18,561 nt of DNA, from NCBI GenBank assembly GCA_026786065.1, contig JAJAYS010000234.1, positions 1 through 18,561 of the forward strand, read 5' to 3'. Origin of the DNA: Polaromonas sp. (lineage in GTDB: Bacteria > Pseudomonadota > Gammaproteobacteria > Burkholderiales > Burkholderiaceae_C). The notes beneath the pieces were generated by a model. It was not told the origin of the DNA, did not search any database, and saw only the letters and a list, made by a program, of their open reading frames with translations. Within the stretch, counting starts at the first letter, position 1. Each line of letters opens with the position of its first letter. This document shows, in pieces, positions 7,126 through 15,998 of the stretch. A program made the translations under genes and the position numbers.

Positions 7126-8376
7126 TTGGCTAAAAAAGATTATGTCATTCGGGTGCTGGCCTCGCCGCTGGACGTCGATGCCGCAAGCTGGAACACGCTG
7201 CTCGCTTCGCAGACCCCGCACGAAGCCCCCAGCCCTTTCATGCGCCACGAATACCTGGTGGCCATGCATGCCAGCAGCAGCGCCGTGACAAAAACCGGCT
7301 GGACACCGCGCTTCCTCACGCTGTGGCAAGGGGACATGTTGGCCGGCGCCTGCGCGCTGTACCTCAAGACCCATTCTTACGGTGAATACGTCTTCGACAT
7401 GGCTTGGGCCAACGCCTACTCCCAGCACGGCCTGGCCTACTACCCAAAAGCTTTGATCGCACCGCCCTTCACGCCGGTGCCCGGACCGCGCTTGCTGGCG
7501 CGCAATGCCGACGAGCGCCTGCTGCTGGCGCAGGCAGCCATCAACTGGTGCCGCGAGCAAAAGCTTTCCTCGCTGCATCTGCTGTTTGGCAGCGACGCCG
7601 ACCTCGCAGCCTGCGAAAAAGCGGGCCTGATGCTGCGGCACAACGTGCAATTTCACTGGTCCAACCGCGCGCCGGGCACCGAAACCGACTCCGCCCAAGT
7701 CAGCGCCAGCCCCGCTGGCTTTCGCGACTTCGACGACTTCCTGATGTCCCTGAATCAGGACAAGCGCAAAAAAATCCGTCAGGAGCGGCGCAAGGTGGCC
7801 GACGCGGGAATCCGCTTTCGCTGGTCGCTGGGCACCGACATCAGCGACGCCGACTGGGATTTTTTCTACCGCTGCTACGAGCGCACCTATTACGAACACG
7901 GCAACGCGCCCTATCTGACACGCGACTTCTTCACCCGCATGCAGCGCAGCATGCCTGGGAACTGGCTGCTGTTCGTGGCCGAGCACAGCGGCCCGGACGG
8001 TGGGCGAACCGCTGTCGCAGCCAGCCTGATCGCGGTGAGCGAGACGCTCCTTGGGGCCGACGCACAAGCCCGCGTTGCCTATGGCCGCTACTGGGGCGCG
8101 CTGGCCCGCGTCGATTGCCTGCATTTCGAGGCGTGCTACTACCAGCCGCTGCAATGGTGCATTGACCACGGCTATCAGCGCTTCGAGGGCGGCGCGCAGG
8201 GCGAACACAAAATGGCGCGCGCCCTGCTGCCGGTCAAGACCAGCAGCGCCCACTGGCTGGCGCATCCGTCCTTCGCCGATGCAGTCGAACGTTTTCTGGA
8301 GCGCGAAGGCGCTGGCATCGACGGTTATCTAGAAAATCTTGAAAAACGCAGCCCTCTCAGACAGGGTCCCGGCTGA
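7126..8376 (+). CDS. FemAB-like / GNAT-fold protein of the DUF482 (COG3146) family
   Basis: A 416-residue protein of the family annotated as peptidoglycan biosynthesis/recognition or GNAT N-acetyltransferase (PF04339). Family landmarks are PFMRHEYLVAMHASSSAVTKTGWTP near the start, then YGEYVFDMAWANAYSQHGLAYYPK and SLHLLFG. The basic FLMSLNQDKRKKIRQERRKV follows, then the second GNAT-like half with YGRYWGALARVDCLHFEACYYQPL and RFEGGAQGEHKMARAL. The substrate is not established for most members; acylation of an amino group on a cell-envelope or small-molecule acceptor is an inference from the FemAB relation. The TTG at 7126 is the only sensible start, with AAGAG just upstream. It is divergent from nadE across 91 bases. 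Repeat copy R2 follows its stop and may help termination. Confidence 0.85.
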   Translation: MAKKDYVIRVLASPLDVDAASWNTLLASQTPHEAPSPFMRHEYLVAMHASSSAVTKTGWTPRFLTLWQGDMLAGACALYLKTHSYGEYVFDMAWANAYSQHGLAYYPKALIAPPFTPVPGPRLLARNADERLLLAQAAINWCREQKLSSLHLLFGSDADLAACEKAGLMLRHNVQFHWSNRAPGTETDSAQVSASPAGFRDFDDFLMSLNQDKRKKIRQERRKVADAGIRFRWSLGTDISDADWDFFYRCYERTYYEHGNAPYLTRDFFTRMQRSMPGNWLLFVAEHSGPDGGRTAVAASLIAVSETLLGADAQARVAYGRYWGALARVDCLHFEACYYQPLQWCIDHGYQRFEGGAQGEHKMARALLPVKTSSAHWLAHPSFADAVERFLEREGAGIDGYLENLEKRSPLRQGPG

Positions 8377-8426
8377 TCCGCGCAGCGCTCAGACAGGCTT
8401 CCGACTGCTGCGCGCACCGCCCGGCC

Positions 8427-8475
8427 GCTATACTTTAAATAGCTTATAACGCCCTTAAAACATGGGTTTTAAGCC
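8427..8475 (+). repeat. Dispersed repeat copy R2, intergenic
   Basis: GCTAT, seven bases, ATAGCT, TATA, ACGCCC, then a second inverted repeat. It shares arms, loop length and CGCCC box with the copies at 6223 and 16176 and lies between the DUF482 gene and the nuclease-like gene. Confidence 0.6.
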
Positions 8476-8482
8476 TTTTTCT
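8454..8482 (+). terminator. Possible intrinsic terminator formed by the end of repeat R2
   Basis: CTTAAAAC (8454-8461), loop ATGG, GTTTTAAG (8466-8473), then CC and TTTTTCTTC. An 8-base-pair stem followed by a U-rich tract could terminate the DUF482 transcript. The stem is AT-rich, so it would be weak. Confidence 0.4.
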
Positions 8483-8580
8483 TCACAAACATGAGCTGCC
8501 GGGCGTGGGCCGACGGCACAACACCGCAGCGCGCCTTGAGGACTTGCCCGGCGGCGGCAAAGTTCTCCGAAAATCAGCGG

Positions 8581-9378
8581 ATGCTGCCCGCCACTCCCGC
8601 CGCCTCTCCCACCGCCACCGATTCCCCGACCATCTCCCTGCCGGTCGCACTTCTGGGTCGTTCCCACGGCCGTCGCCTGCGCGATATTTACCGCTCGGCC
8701 GGGTGGCCGTGTCACGACCTGTTGGAAATCGACCTGCTCGCTGCCGGGCTGCTGCAGCGCGTCCTCGGGCCGAGGGGACACGAAACCCTGCGCGTCACCG
8801 ACGCCGGCATCAGCCACCTCGCCGACTGCGCGCAAACCAACCGGTCGGCACTTTCGCGGCACGAAGCGCTGGTCGAGCGCGTCGCTTGCGAGATGCTGCG
8901 CGCCGGCAGGATCGCTTGGCGCGGCCTTGGGCTGCGTGCGCAATTGACCCAGGCAGAAGGTGGCCAAACGCGCTGGTGCCTGGCCCGGCCCGACGTGTTT
9001 TCGATCCGCAACACCTCGCGCGCCGACTGCATTGAGCCAATCGTCCACGAAATCAAGGTGCAGCGTGCCGACCTGCTTAGCGACCTGCGCCGGCCGGAAA
9101 AACGCGCTGCCTACCTCGACTTGGGCGGCGAATGCTGGTATGTACTAGGCTGCGACGCCAAGGGGCGCCCGATTGCCGACGAGAGTGAAATCCCCGCCGA
9201 ATGCGGCGTGATAGTGGCCTCAAGCCAGCACCTGACGGTGCTGCGACCTGCACCCCGGCGCATCCGTCAGCAGTTGCCGTTCGGCGTCTGGCTGGCGCTG
9301 GCCAAGGCCACCCCGGTGGCAGGCTTGCTGGACGGCCAGCAGGCGCTGCTGGGCGATGGCGACCTCGCGGCAGCGTGA
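8581..9378 (+). CDS. Orphan protein with winged-helix-like N-terminus and PD-(D/E)XK (MmcB-like) nuclease core
   Basis: From the ATG at 8581 it is 265 residues. The first part (about residues 28-80: RRLRDIYRSAGWPCHDLLEIDLLAAGLL, then LRVTDAGISHL, interrupted by a loop) looks like a winged helix. The second part has a nuclease-like pattern: helix HEALVERVACEML, RPDVFSI with Asp138, HEIKV with Glu157 and Lys159, then ADLLSDLRRPEKRAAYLDLGGECWYVLG. That Asp, 18 residues, Glu-x-Lys spacing fits a PD-(D/E)XK fold, and the helix after it resembles the MmcB-like DNA-repair family. Function is inferred, not known. An ATG at 8491 would add 30 poorly organised residues next to repeat R2. No partner gene is adjacent; it converges on spoVR. 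Confidence 0.7.
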   Translation: MLPATPAASPTATDSPTISLPVALLGRSHGRRLRDIYRSAGWPCHDLLEIDLLAAGLLQRVLGPRGHETLRVTDAGISHLADCAQTNRSALSRHEALVERVACEMLRAGRIAWRGLGLRAQLTQAEGGQTRWCLARPDVFSIRNTSRADCIEPIVHEIKVQRADLLSDLRRPEKRAAYLDLGGECWYVLGCDAKGRPIADESEIPAECGVIVASSQHLTVLRPAPRRIRQQLPFGVWLALAKATPVAGLLDGQQALLGDGDLAAA

Positions 9379-9506
9379 CGCAACTGCCCGAGCGCCCCGG
9401 AACGCCCAAAGCAACGGGCAAAACGCATCACGCTAAGATCAGCCTTGATCTGACCTGGTAAGGCTTGATGGGAGCTGACGGAAAAACTGACGCAAATGGA
9501 CCGAAC

Positions 9507-11111
9507 TCAATCAGTCGCCACGGCCATCTTCGGCGGCGAAACATCCCAGTGCTGCACCACCTTGCCGTGCTGGTCCACACTCTCAAGCACGACCCGAAAG
9601 CCCCACATGCTGGCCACATGCTTGACGACCTCCTTCACATCGTCGGCCAGCGGCCTGTCGTTGTGCCGGATATGGCGCAGCGTCAGCGACCTATCGCCTC
9701 GAACATCGACATTCCACACCTGGATATTGGGCTCCCGCTGGTTCAGGTCGTGCTGCCGGGACAGCGCCTCCCGCACCTTTTGGTAGCCCGATTCTTCGTG
9801 AATCGCGCTGACTTCCAGTTCCAGCTTGCTGGAGTCGTCCACCACCGAGAACAGCCGCATGTCGCGCATGAGCTTTGGCGAAAGGTACTGGCTTATGAAG
9901 CTTTCGTCGCGGAAATTGCGCATCGCGTGGTCCAGCGTCTTTTGCCAGTCGGAGCCGGCGATATCCGGGAACCATTCGCGGTCTTCGTCGGTCGGCTGCT
10001 GACAGATGCGCTTGATGTCGCTGAACATCGCAAAGCCCAGCGCGTAGGGGTTGATGCCGCTGTAGGCGCGGTGCGTGACTGGCGGCTGAAAGATCACGTT
10101 GGTGTGCGACTGCAGGCACTCCAGCATGAAACCGTCCGTCAGCAAGCCCTCGTCGTACATGGTGTTGAGCAACGTGTAGTGCCAGAAAGTGGCCCACCCC
10201 TCGTTCATGACCTGCGTTTGCCGCTGCGGATAAAAATACTGCGCCACCTTGCGGGCGATGCGCACCAGCTCGCGCTGCCAGGGCTCTAACAATGGAGCGT
10301 TTTTCTCGATGAAATACAGCAGGTTTTCCTGCGGTTCGGATGGAAAGCGCCGCTGGTTTTTTTCGACCTGCTTGATTGCGGCTTTTGGCAAGGTGCGCCA
10401 CAGGTCATTGACCTGTTGCTGCTGATAGATCTCCCGGTCCTTGCGCCGCTCTTCTTCCTGCCCGAGCGAAAGCTTTTGCGAGCGCCGGTAACGGTCTACA
10501 CCCTGGTTCATCAGCGCATGGCAGGAGTCCAGCGTCTGCTCCACCGCCTCCCAGCCGTGGACTTCCTCACACTCGGCGATGTAGTCGCGCGCGTACACCA
10601 AGTAGTCGATGATCGAGCTGGCGTCGGTCCACATCCGGAACAGGTAGTTGCCCTTGAAAAACGAGTTGTGCCCGTAGCAGGCATGGGCCATCACCAGCGC
10701 CTGCATCGGCATGGTGTTTTCTTCCATCAGGTAGGCGATGCACGGGTCGGAATTGATGACGATCTCGTAAGCCAGCCCCATCTGGCCACGCCGGTAGCTT
10801 TTTTCGGTCGCGATGAACTGTTTGCCAAACGACCAGTGGCGGTAGTTCACCGGCATGCCTATCGATGCATAGGCGTCGATCATCTGCTCGGCCGTGATGA
10901 CCTCAAGCTGCACCGGATAGGTTTCCAGACCAAACGCGCGTGCGGTGCGCGCGATTTCGGTGTGGTAGGCCTCGATCAGCTCGATCGACCAGTCCGACGG
11001 ACACGGCAGGCGCTCGCGACGGGGCGTGGGATGCGGCGTACTGGATTGCGGCTTGGCGGGCAACCCGTCGTCGAAGGGTCCAGCGGGCGCCGGGCCATAA
11101 ATTTCACTCAT
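9507..11111 (-). CDS. spoVR: SpoVR family protein (YcgB-like)
   Basis: Homologue of the sporulation stage V protein R of Bacillus and YcgB of enterics. Its biochemical activity is unknown, but it is widely encoded beside prkA and yeaH in non-sporulating bacteria. From the ATG at 11111 it is 534 residues. It opens with a variable Pro-rich 45 residues and then WSIELIEAYHTEIARTARAFGL. Conserved blocks include YRHWSFGKQF, YEIVINSDPCIAYLMEEN, MAHACYGHNSFFKGNY, VMNEGWATFWHYTLLN and YSGINPYALGFAMFSDIKR. Several of these His/Glu blocks resemble metal sites, an inference. The start overlaps the yeaH stop (ATGA). A longer in-frame opening upstream lies inside yeaH and is not real. It is last in the operon. 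Confidence 0.95.
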   Translation of the reverse strand: MSEIYGPAPAGPFDDGLPAKPQSSTPHPTPRRERLPCPSDWSIELIEAYHTEIARTARAFGLETYPVQLEVITAEQMIDAYASIGMPVNYRHWSFGKQFIATEKSYRRGQMGLAYEIVINSDPCIAYLMEENTMPMQALVMAHACYGHNSFFKGNYLFRMWTDASSIIDYLVYARDYIAECEEVHGWEAVEQTLDSCHALMNQGVDRYRRSQKLSLGQEEERRKDREIYQQQQVNDLWRTLPKAAIKQVEKNQRRFPSEPQENLLYFIEKNAPLLEPWQRELVRIARKVAQYFYPQRQTQVMNEGWATFWHYTLLNTMYDEGLLTDGFMLECLQSHTNVIFQPPVTHRAYSGINPYALGFAMFSDIKRICQQPTDEDREWFPDIAGSDWQKTLDHAMRNFRDESFISQYLSPKLMRDMRLFSVVDDSSKLELEVSAIHEESGYQKVREALSRQHDLNQREPNIQVWNVDVRGDRSLTLRHIRHNDRPLADDVKEVVKHVASMWGFRVVLESVDQHGKVVQHWDVSPPKMAVATD

Positions 11112-12379
11112 ACGGCGCCTGCTTTCTTGAACAGATCCCTGAACACCGGGTAAATATCGGAGACCGCCCTGATCTTGCGAATGGCAAAGTTTGAATGCCC
11201 CGCCGCCACCTCGGAGTACTCGTTCCAGAGGTTCTGGTCTTCCTCGGCCACCTGCACGTAAGCAAAGTAGCGCGACAGCGGCAACAGTTTGGAGGTCAGC
11301 AGCTCGCGGCACTTGCTGGAGTCGTGGTGCCAGTTGTCTCCGTCCGACGCCTGGGCCCCGTAGATGTTCCATTCGGAAGGCGGATACCGGGCCTCGATGA
11401 TCTGGTGCATCAGCGTCAGCGCACTCGACACCACCGTACCGCCGGTCTCGGTGGACTGAAAAAACTCTTCTTCAGACACCTCGGACGCCTGGGTGTGGTG
11501 GCGGATGAAGATGACGTCGGTGCGTTCGTAATGCCGGCGCAAAAACATGTACAGCAATATGAAGAAGCGTTTGGCGATGTCTTTTCGCGCCTCGTCCATC
11601 GAACCGGAAACATCCATCAGGCAAAACATTGCCGCCTTGGCCGTGGGCACCGGCACCTTGATGCGGTTGCGGTAACGCAGGTCGAAGGGGTCGAAAAACG
11701 GAATGCGCCTGGTCTCGCCGCGCAGCGCTGCGATCTCCAGCTCAAGCGCCGGAATCGGGTCGGGCACCGCGGGGCCCTCGGCAAGGGCAGTCGCCAGTTC
11801 GGCCTCCAGCTCGCGCAGCCGGGCCCGGTCGTCGCCGCCCAGGGCGATACGCCGACTCAGCGCGACCCGCATCGAGCGCACGACATGCAGATTGGTCGGC
11901 GTGCCCTCGGAAACAAATCCGGCCCGGTTGTACTTCCACTCCGGTGCATCCGGCAGCAACTGGGTGCGAATCAAATTGGGCAGCGCCAGATCGTCGAAGA
12001 AGTACTGCATGAACTCCTCGCGGGTGATGCGAAAGACAAAGTCGTCCTCGCCCTGCCCGTCGGCGCTGGCGCCGTCGCCCGCACCCCCAGCGCCACCGCC
12101 CTGCGGCCGGTCGATGCGGTCGCCGCGCACGTACTCGCGGTTTCCGGGGTGAACCGTCTCGCGCACCCCGCCGGTTCCGTGGCTTATCACCGGCTCCGAC
12201 ATGTCGCGCCGGGGCAAGGTGATGTCTTGCCCCTGCTCCATGTCCGCGATGCTGCGGCCATCTACCGCCCGGCGCACCGCCTCCCGAATTTGCCCGCGGA
12301 AACGGCGCAGAAAACGCTCCCGATTCCCGATGGACTTGTTTTTACCTGCCAAACGCCTGTCAATGACTTGCTGGAGCAT
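11108..12379 (-). CDS. yeaH: YeaH/DUF444 family protein with von Willebrand A-like domain
   Basis: Partner of the PrkA/YeaG kinase in a conserved stress module. It is 423 residues, close to the enteric YeaH. The basic N-terminus (IDRRLAGKNKSIGNRERFLRR) leads to a Gly-rich linker near residues 90-110, then FVFRITREEFMQYFFDDLALPNL. The VWA domain has the MIDAS sequence DVSGSM at 256-261, with TGGTVVSSAL and ASDGDNW further on, the expected metal-site loops. ATP-independent binding to a partner protein through this site is an inference. The ATG at 12379 has AAAGG close upstream. It lies 39 bases after prkA and overlaps spoVR by four bases, so the three genes form one operon. Confidence 0.95.
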   Translation of the reverse strand: MLQQVIDRRLAGKNKSIGNRERFLRRFRGQIREAVRRAVDGRSIADMEQGQDITLPRRDMSEPVISHGTGGVRETVHPGNREYVRGDRIDRPQGGGAGGAGDGASADGQGEDDFVFRITREEFMQYFFDDLALPNLIRTQLLPDAPEWKYNRAGFVSEGTPTNLHVVRSMRVALSRRIALGGDDRARLRELEAELATALAEGPAVPDPIPALELEIAALRGETRRIPFFDPFDLRYRNRIKVPVPTAKAAMFCLMDVSGSMDEARKDIAKRFFILLYMFLRRHYERTDVIFIRHHTQASEVSEEEFFQSTETGGTVVSSALTLMHQIIEARYPPSEWNIYGAQASDGDNWHHDSSKCRELLTSKLLPLSRYFAYVQVAEEDQNLWNEYSEVAAGHSNFAIRKIRAVSDIYPVFRDLFKKAGAV

Positions 12380-12418
12380 GCAAACCTTTGTTGATCGCCG
12401 AGCGGCACGCCAAAGCCA

Positions 12419-14341
12419 TCAGGCGCTTTTGCGAACCCGCAGATACCAGTCGCACAGCAGCCGAACCTGCCGCGTTGTGTAGCCCTTGGCCACCATGCGA
12501 TTGACGAAATCCTGGTGTTTTTGCTGCTCGTCGGCGCTGGCTTTGGCGTTGAAAGAGATCACCGGCAGCAGGTCTTCGGTATTCGAAAACATTTTTTTCT
12601 CGATGACCGTCCGCAGTTTTTCGTAGCTGGTCCAGACCGGGTTTTTGCCCGCATTGCTGGCCCGGGCACGCAGCACAAAATTGACGATTTCATTGCGGAA
12701 ATCTTTCGGGTTGCTGATGCCCGCCGGCTTTTCGATCTTTTCCAACTCCGCATTCAGCGAGGAGCGGTCGAAGCTCTCGCCGGTGTCGGTGTCGCGATAC
12801 TCCTGGTCCTGAATCCAGAAATCGGCATAGGTCACATAGCGGTCGAAAATGTTCTGACCGTATTCCGAATAGGACTCCAGGTACGCCGTCTGTATTTCTT
12901 TGCCGATGAACTCGGCGTAGCGCGCAGCGAGAATTTCCTTGATGAAAGACAAATACTTCTGCTCGATCTCGGGCGCGAACTGTTCGCGCTCGATTTGCTG
13001 CTCCAGCACATACATCAGGTGTACCGGGTTCGCCGCAATTTCGGTCGAATCGAAGTTGAAGACCTTGGAGACGATCTTGAAGGCAAAACGCGTCGAGATG
13101 CCGTTCATGCCCTCATCGACACCGGCGTAATCCCGGTACTCCTGAAAACTCTTGGCCTTAGGGTCGGTGTCCTTGAGGTTTTCGCCGTCATAGACTTGCA
13201 GCTTGCTGAACAGGCTGGAGTTTTCAGGCTCCTTCAACCGCGTCAGCACGCCGAACTGCGCCATCATCTTCAAGGTGCCGGGCGCGCAAACCGCATTGGT
13301 CAGCGACGAGTTGCGAATGAGCTTTTCGTAAATTTTTACTTCTTCCGACTCACGCAGGCAGTAAGGCACCTTGACGATGTAAATCCGGTCCAGAAAAGCC
13401 TCGTTGTTCTTGTTGTTCTTGAAGGCCTTCCACTCGCTCTCGTTCGAGTGCGCCATCACAATGCCGTCAAAAGGAATCGCACCGAAGCCTTCGGTGCCCT
13501 TGAAATTGCCTTCCTGCGTTGCCGTCAACAGCGGATGCAACACCTTGATCGGCGCCTTGAACATTTCAACGAATTCAAGCAGGCCCTGATTGGCCAGGCA
13601 AAGGCCACCGGAGTAGCTGTAGGCGTCGGGATCGTCCTGCGAGAAGGTCTCTAACTTGCGAATGTCGATCTTGCCGACCAGCGCCGAGATGTCCTGGTTG
13701 TTCTCATCACCGGGCTCGGTCTTGGCGATGGCGCACTGCTTCAATATCGATGGAAAGCGTTTGACGACCCGGAACTGCCGTATGTCGCCGCCAAACTCTT
13801 CGAGCCGCTTCACCGCCCAGGGCGACATCACCCGTTGCAGATAGCGGGGCGCGATGCCGTACTGCGACTGCAGCACGGGTGCGTCTTCGGTATTGCTGAA
13901 AAGCCCCAGCGGCGTCTCGTTGACCGGCGAGCCCTTCAACGAATAAAACGGAACCTGCTCCATCAGCTGCTTCAGGCGCTCTGCGATGGACGACTTGCCG
14001 CCGCCGACCGGGCCAAGCAGGTACAAGATCTGCTTTTTTTCCTCCAGCCCCTGGGCCGCATGACGGAAGTAAGAAACGACCTGCTCAATCGGATCTTCGA
14101 GGCCGTAAAAGTCCCGGAATGCCGGGTAGATCTTGATGACTTTATTGCCGAACAGACGGGACAGCCTCTGGTCGTGCCGGGTGTCGAGCATCTCCGGCTC
14201 GCCGATAGCGGCCAGCATGCGCTCAGACGCTGTGGCATAGACGAGCGGGTCACGCTTGCAGGCATCGAGGTACTCCTCAATCGACATCTCCTGCTCGCGC
14301 GTCTGCTCGTAACGTGTCAGAAAATTACGGACCACATCCAT
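12419..14341 (-). CDS. prkA: PrkA family serine protein kinase (YeaG)
   Basis: AAA+-like serine kinase or protease-like ATPase of the PrkA/YeaG family. In Escherichia coli YeaG acts with YeaH in sustained nitrogen starvation and other stresses. The 640 residues match the usual length. MSIEEYLDACKRDPLVYATA opens the conserved N-terminal region. The P-loop GPVGGGKS is at 110-117, followed by AERLKQLM and YSLKGSPVNETPLGLF. The AAA core continues with SGGLCLANQGLLEFVEMFKAPIKVLHPLL (in two conserved parts) and FDGIVMAHSNESEW. The C-terminal PrkA domain runs from about residue 395. The ATG at 14341 has GGAG at 14349-14352 seven bases upstream, a good ribosome site. It is first of three co-directional genes; an upstream promoter should lie in the 293-bp gap to fdhA. 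Confidence 0.96.
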   Translation of the reverse strand: MDVVRNFLTRYEQTREQEMSIEEYLDACKRDPLVYATASERMLAAIGEPEMLDTRHDQRLSRLFGNKVIKIYPAFRDFYGLEDPIEQVVSYFRHAAQGLEEKKQILYLLGPVGGGKSSIAERLKQLMEQVPFYSLKGSPVNETPLGLFSNTEDAPVLQSQYGIAPRYLQRVMSPWAVKRLEEFGGDIRQFRVVKRFPSILKQCAIAKTEPGDENNQDISALVGKIDIRKLETFSQDDPDAYSYSGGLCLANQGLLEFVEMFKAPIKVLHPLLTATQEGNFKGTEGFGAIPFDGIVMAHSNESEWKAFKNNKNNEAFLDRIYIVKVPYCLRESEEVKIYEKLIRNSSLTNAVCAPGTLKMMAQFGVLTRLKEPENSSLFSKLQVYDGENLKDTDPKAKSFQEYRDYAGVDEGMNGISTRFAFKIVSKVFNFDSTEIAANPVHLMYVLEQQIEREQFAPEIEQKYLSFIKEILAARYAEFIGKEIQTAYLESYSEYGQNIFDRYVTYADFWIQDQEYRDTDTGESFDRSSLNAELEKIEKPAGISNPKDFRNEIVNFVLRARASNAGKNPVWTSYEKLRTVIEKKMFSNTEDLLPVISFNAKASADEQQKHQDFVNRMVAKGYTTRQVRLLCDWYLRVRKSA

Positions 14342-14634
14342 AAAAAGACTCCAGTTCTCGCCGCAACCGAATCATGCCCGGGAAATACCGAGCCACTGCC
14401 GCCGCCGCGATGCCTTCACTTAATCCGGTCTTCAATCTACCCGCGATAGACCAGCGCCGCAATAGAAAAGTTCCGGAATCGAAGTCGTCCCGTACCGATT
14501 TCGCAACGAGAAAAGATGCCGCGAGACGCGGCTACGTGCATGTACTAGGAGTGAGGGTGGAACCTGCTTCGCAGTCAATGCCGCAGGCGTTTACGCAGCG
14601 CTGGCAGCGGCAGCACCAGGCCAGAAAACTATTC
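14342..14634. other. 293-bp gap upstream of prkA
   Basis: It separates the fdhA stop from the prkA start; both genes run leftward. I see only the prkA ribosome site (GGAG at 14349-14352). There is no clear sigma-70 or sigma-54 promoter (I looked for GG-N10-GC on the minus strand), no terminator with a U-run and no coding potential. Confidence 0.5.
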
Positions 14635-15768
14635 TCAAGGCTTCAACACCACCTTGGTCCAGCCGTCGTCGCGCTTGTCGAAATGCCGGTAGGCCTCAGG
14701 CGCCTGCTCCAGCGGCAGCTCATGCGAAACGATCAGCGAAGGCTTGGCTTTGTCTGCATGGATCAAGTTTGCAAGTTTCCGGTTGTAAGCCTTGACGTTG
14801 GCCTGTCCGGTTCCGATCTTCTGGCCCTTGAACCAGAACTTGCCGAAGTCGAAAGCCAGTTGTCCCTTCTTCGCAAGCGCATCCTTGGCTCCAGGATCTT
14901 CGGGAATGAATACACCGACCACGCCGATCGTCCCGGTCGCCTTCACGGTCTCGACCAGATTGTTCATCGTCAGGTTCGGCACTTCGTGACCGTGCTTGCC
15001 GCAACACTGGTAGCCGACGCATTCGCAGCCCCGGTCGGCGCCCTGTCCATCGGTCAATTCCATTATTTTGCCCACAGCGCCGCCCTCGCTGTCGTCGATG
15101 CCGATAGCGCCGAGCTTTTCCGCCAGCTTCAAACGGTCCTTATGCATATCCACCACCATGACCTGGCTCGCGCCTTTGATAACAGCGGAATAGGCGGCCA
15201 TCAGCCCGACAGGCCCCGCGCCATAAATCACCACGGTGTCTCCGGGCTTCACGCCTGCGAGTTCGGTGGCGTGGTAGCCGGTGGGGAAGATGTCGGACAG
15301 CATCACGTAATCGTTTTCCTTTTCTTTGGCGTCTGGCGGCAGCACAAGGCAGTTGTAATCGGCGTAGGGAACTCTCAAAAACTCTGCCTGACCGCCGCTG
15401 TACGGGCCCATTCCGGCGAACCCATAGGCCGCACCGGCAGCGCCAGGATTGGCAGTCAGGCAGTAACCGCTGAGGCTGCGCTCGCAGTTTTCGCAAAAGC
15501 CGCAACCGATGTTGAAGGGAAGGCAGACCATATCGCCGACCTTAACCCGGTCCACGGCCTTGCCAATCTCGATGACTTCGCCGAGGTTCTCATGGCCGAG
15601 AATCCGGCCCGATTCCATATTGGTTCGGCCTTCGTACATGTGGAGGTCCGAACCACAAATGTTAGTTGCCGTGATTTTTACCAACACGTCGGTCGGACGC
15701 TCGATTTTGGCGTCCGGCATGGTCTTGACCACGACATCGCAAGGGCCGTTGTACACAAGTGCTTTCAT
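14635..15768 (-). CDS. fdhA: Glutathione-independent formaldehyde dehydrogenase, zinc-dependent MDR family
   Basis: Oxidises formaldehyde to formate with NAD+ in the cytoplasm without glutathione. The 377-residue medium-chain dehydrogenase has catalytic zinc ligands Cys38 (NICGSDLHMYEGR), His59 and Glu60 (GHENLGEV). The structural zinc loop has Cys89, Cys92, Cys95 and Cys103. The NAD Rossmann motif YGAGPVGLMAA is near residue 178, and GADRGCECVGYQ belongs to the formaldehyde dehydrogenase branch. It is somewhat shorter than the well-studied Pseudomonas putida enzyme (near 400), so a related alcohol dehydrogenase specificity is possible. The ATG at 15768 has GAAAGAAG upstream. It lies 293 bases before prkA on the same strand and may be co-regulated with the stress genes. 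Confidence 0.9.
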   Translation of the reverse strand: MKALVYNGPCDVVVKTMPDAKIERPTDVLVKITATNICGSDLHMYEGRTNMESGRILGHENLGEVIEIGKAVDRVKVGDMVCLPFNIGCGFCENCERSLSGYCLTANPGAAGAAYGFAGMGPYSGGQAEFLRVPYADYNCLVLPPDAKEKENDYVMLSDIFPTGYHATELAGVKPGDTVVIYGAGPVGLMAAYSAVIKGASQVMVVDMHKDRLKLAEKLGAIGIDDSEGGAVGKIMELTDGQGADRGCECVGYQCCGKHGHEVPNLTMNNLVETVKATGTIGVVGVFIPEDPGAKDALAKKGQLAFDFGKFWFKGQKIGTGQANVKAYNRKLANLIHADKAKPSLIVSHELPLEQAPEAYRHFDKRDDGWTKVVLKP

Positions 15769-15998
15769 TGGCTTCTTTCAAAAATGAGGTTAAGGGAAGG
15801 GACAAAAAGGGGCAATGGAAAAGACCAGCCAGCGGTTGCGCTCGCCGTGGTGCCACCTTGCAGCGGCACGCCATCGAATCGGGACCCAGCCAGTGCCGAT
15901 CCGCGCGAGCCGGAAGCGGACACCTATCCCAAGTTAAAAGCCGCGTTTTCGGCTGCGAGTGGGACGGTCAACAGCGATAACGTAGGATGCGGCCGCGC

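Noticed and set aside
8356..8397. Two copies of CTCAGACAGG 32 bases apart at the end of the DUF482 gene
   Set aside because: A single 10-base direct repeat, one copy at the gene end and one just after it, with nothing between to suggest an attachment site or element.
9436..9451. Inverted repeat AGATCA-GCCT-TGATCT between the convergent nuclease-like and spoVR genes
   Set aside because: Only six pairs, no U-run on either strand, so too weak to call a terminator.
11112..11372. In-frame upstream extension of spoVR by 87 residues
   Set aside because: It lies within yeaH, has no family similarity, and the ATG at 11111 overlaps the yeaH stop as expected for a coupled pair.
14342..14634. Possible sigma-54 promoter for prkA
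   Set aside because: I looked for GG-N10-GC on the minus strand and found no acceptable match.
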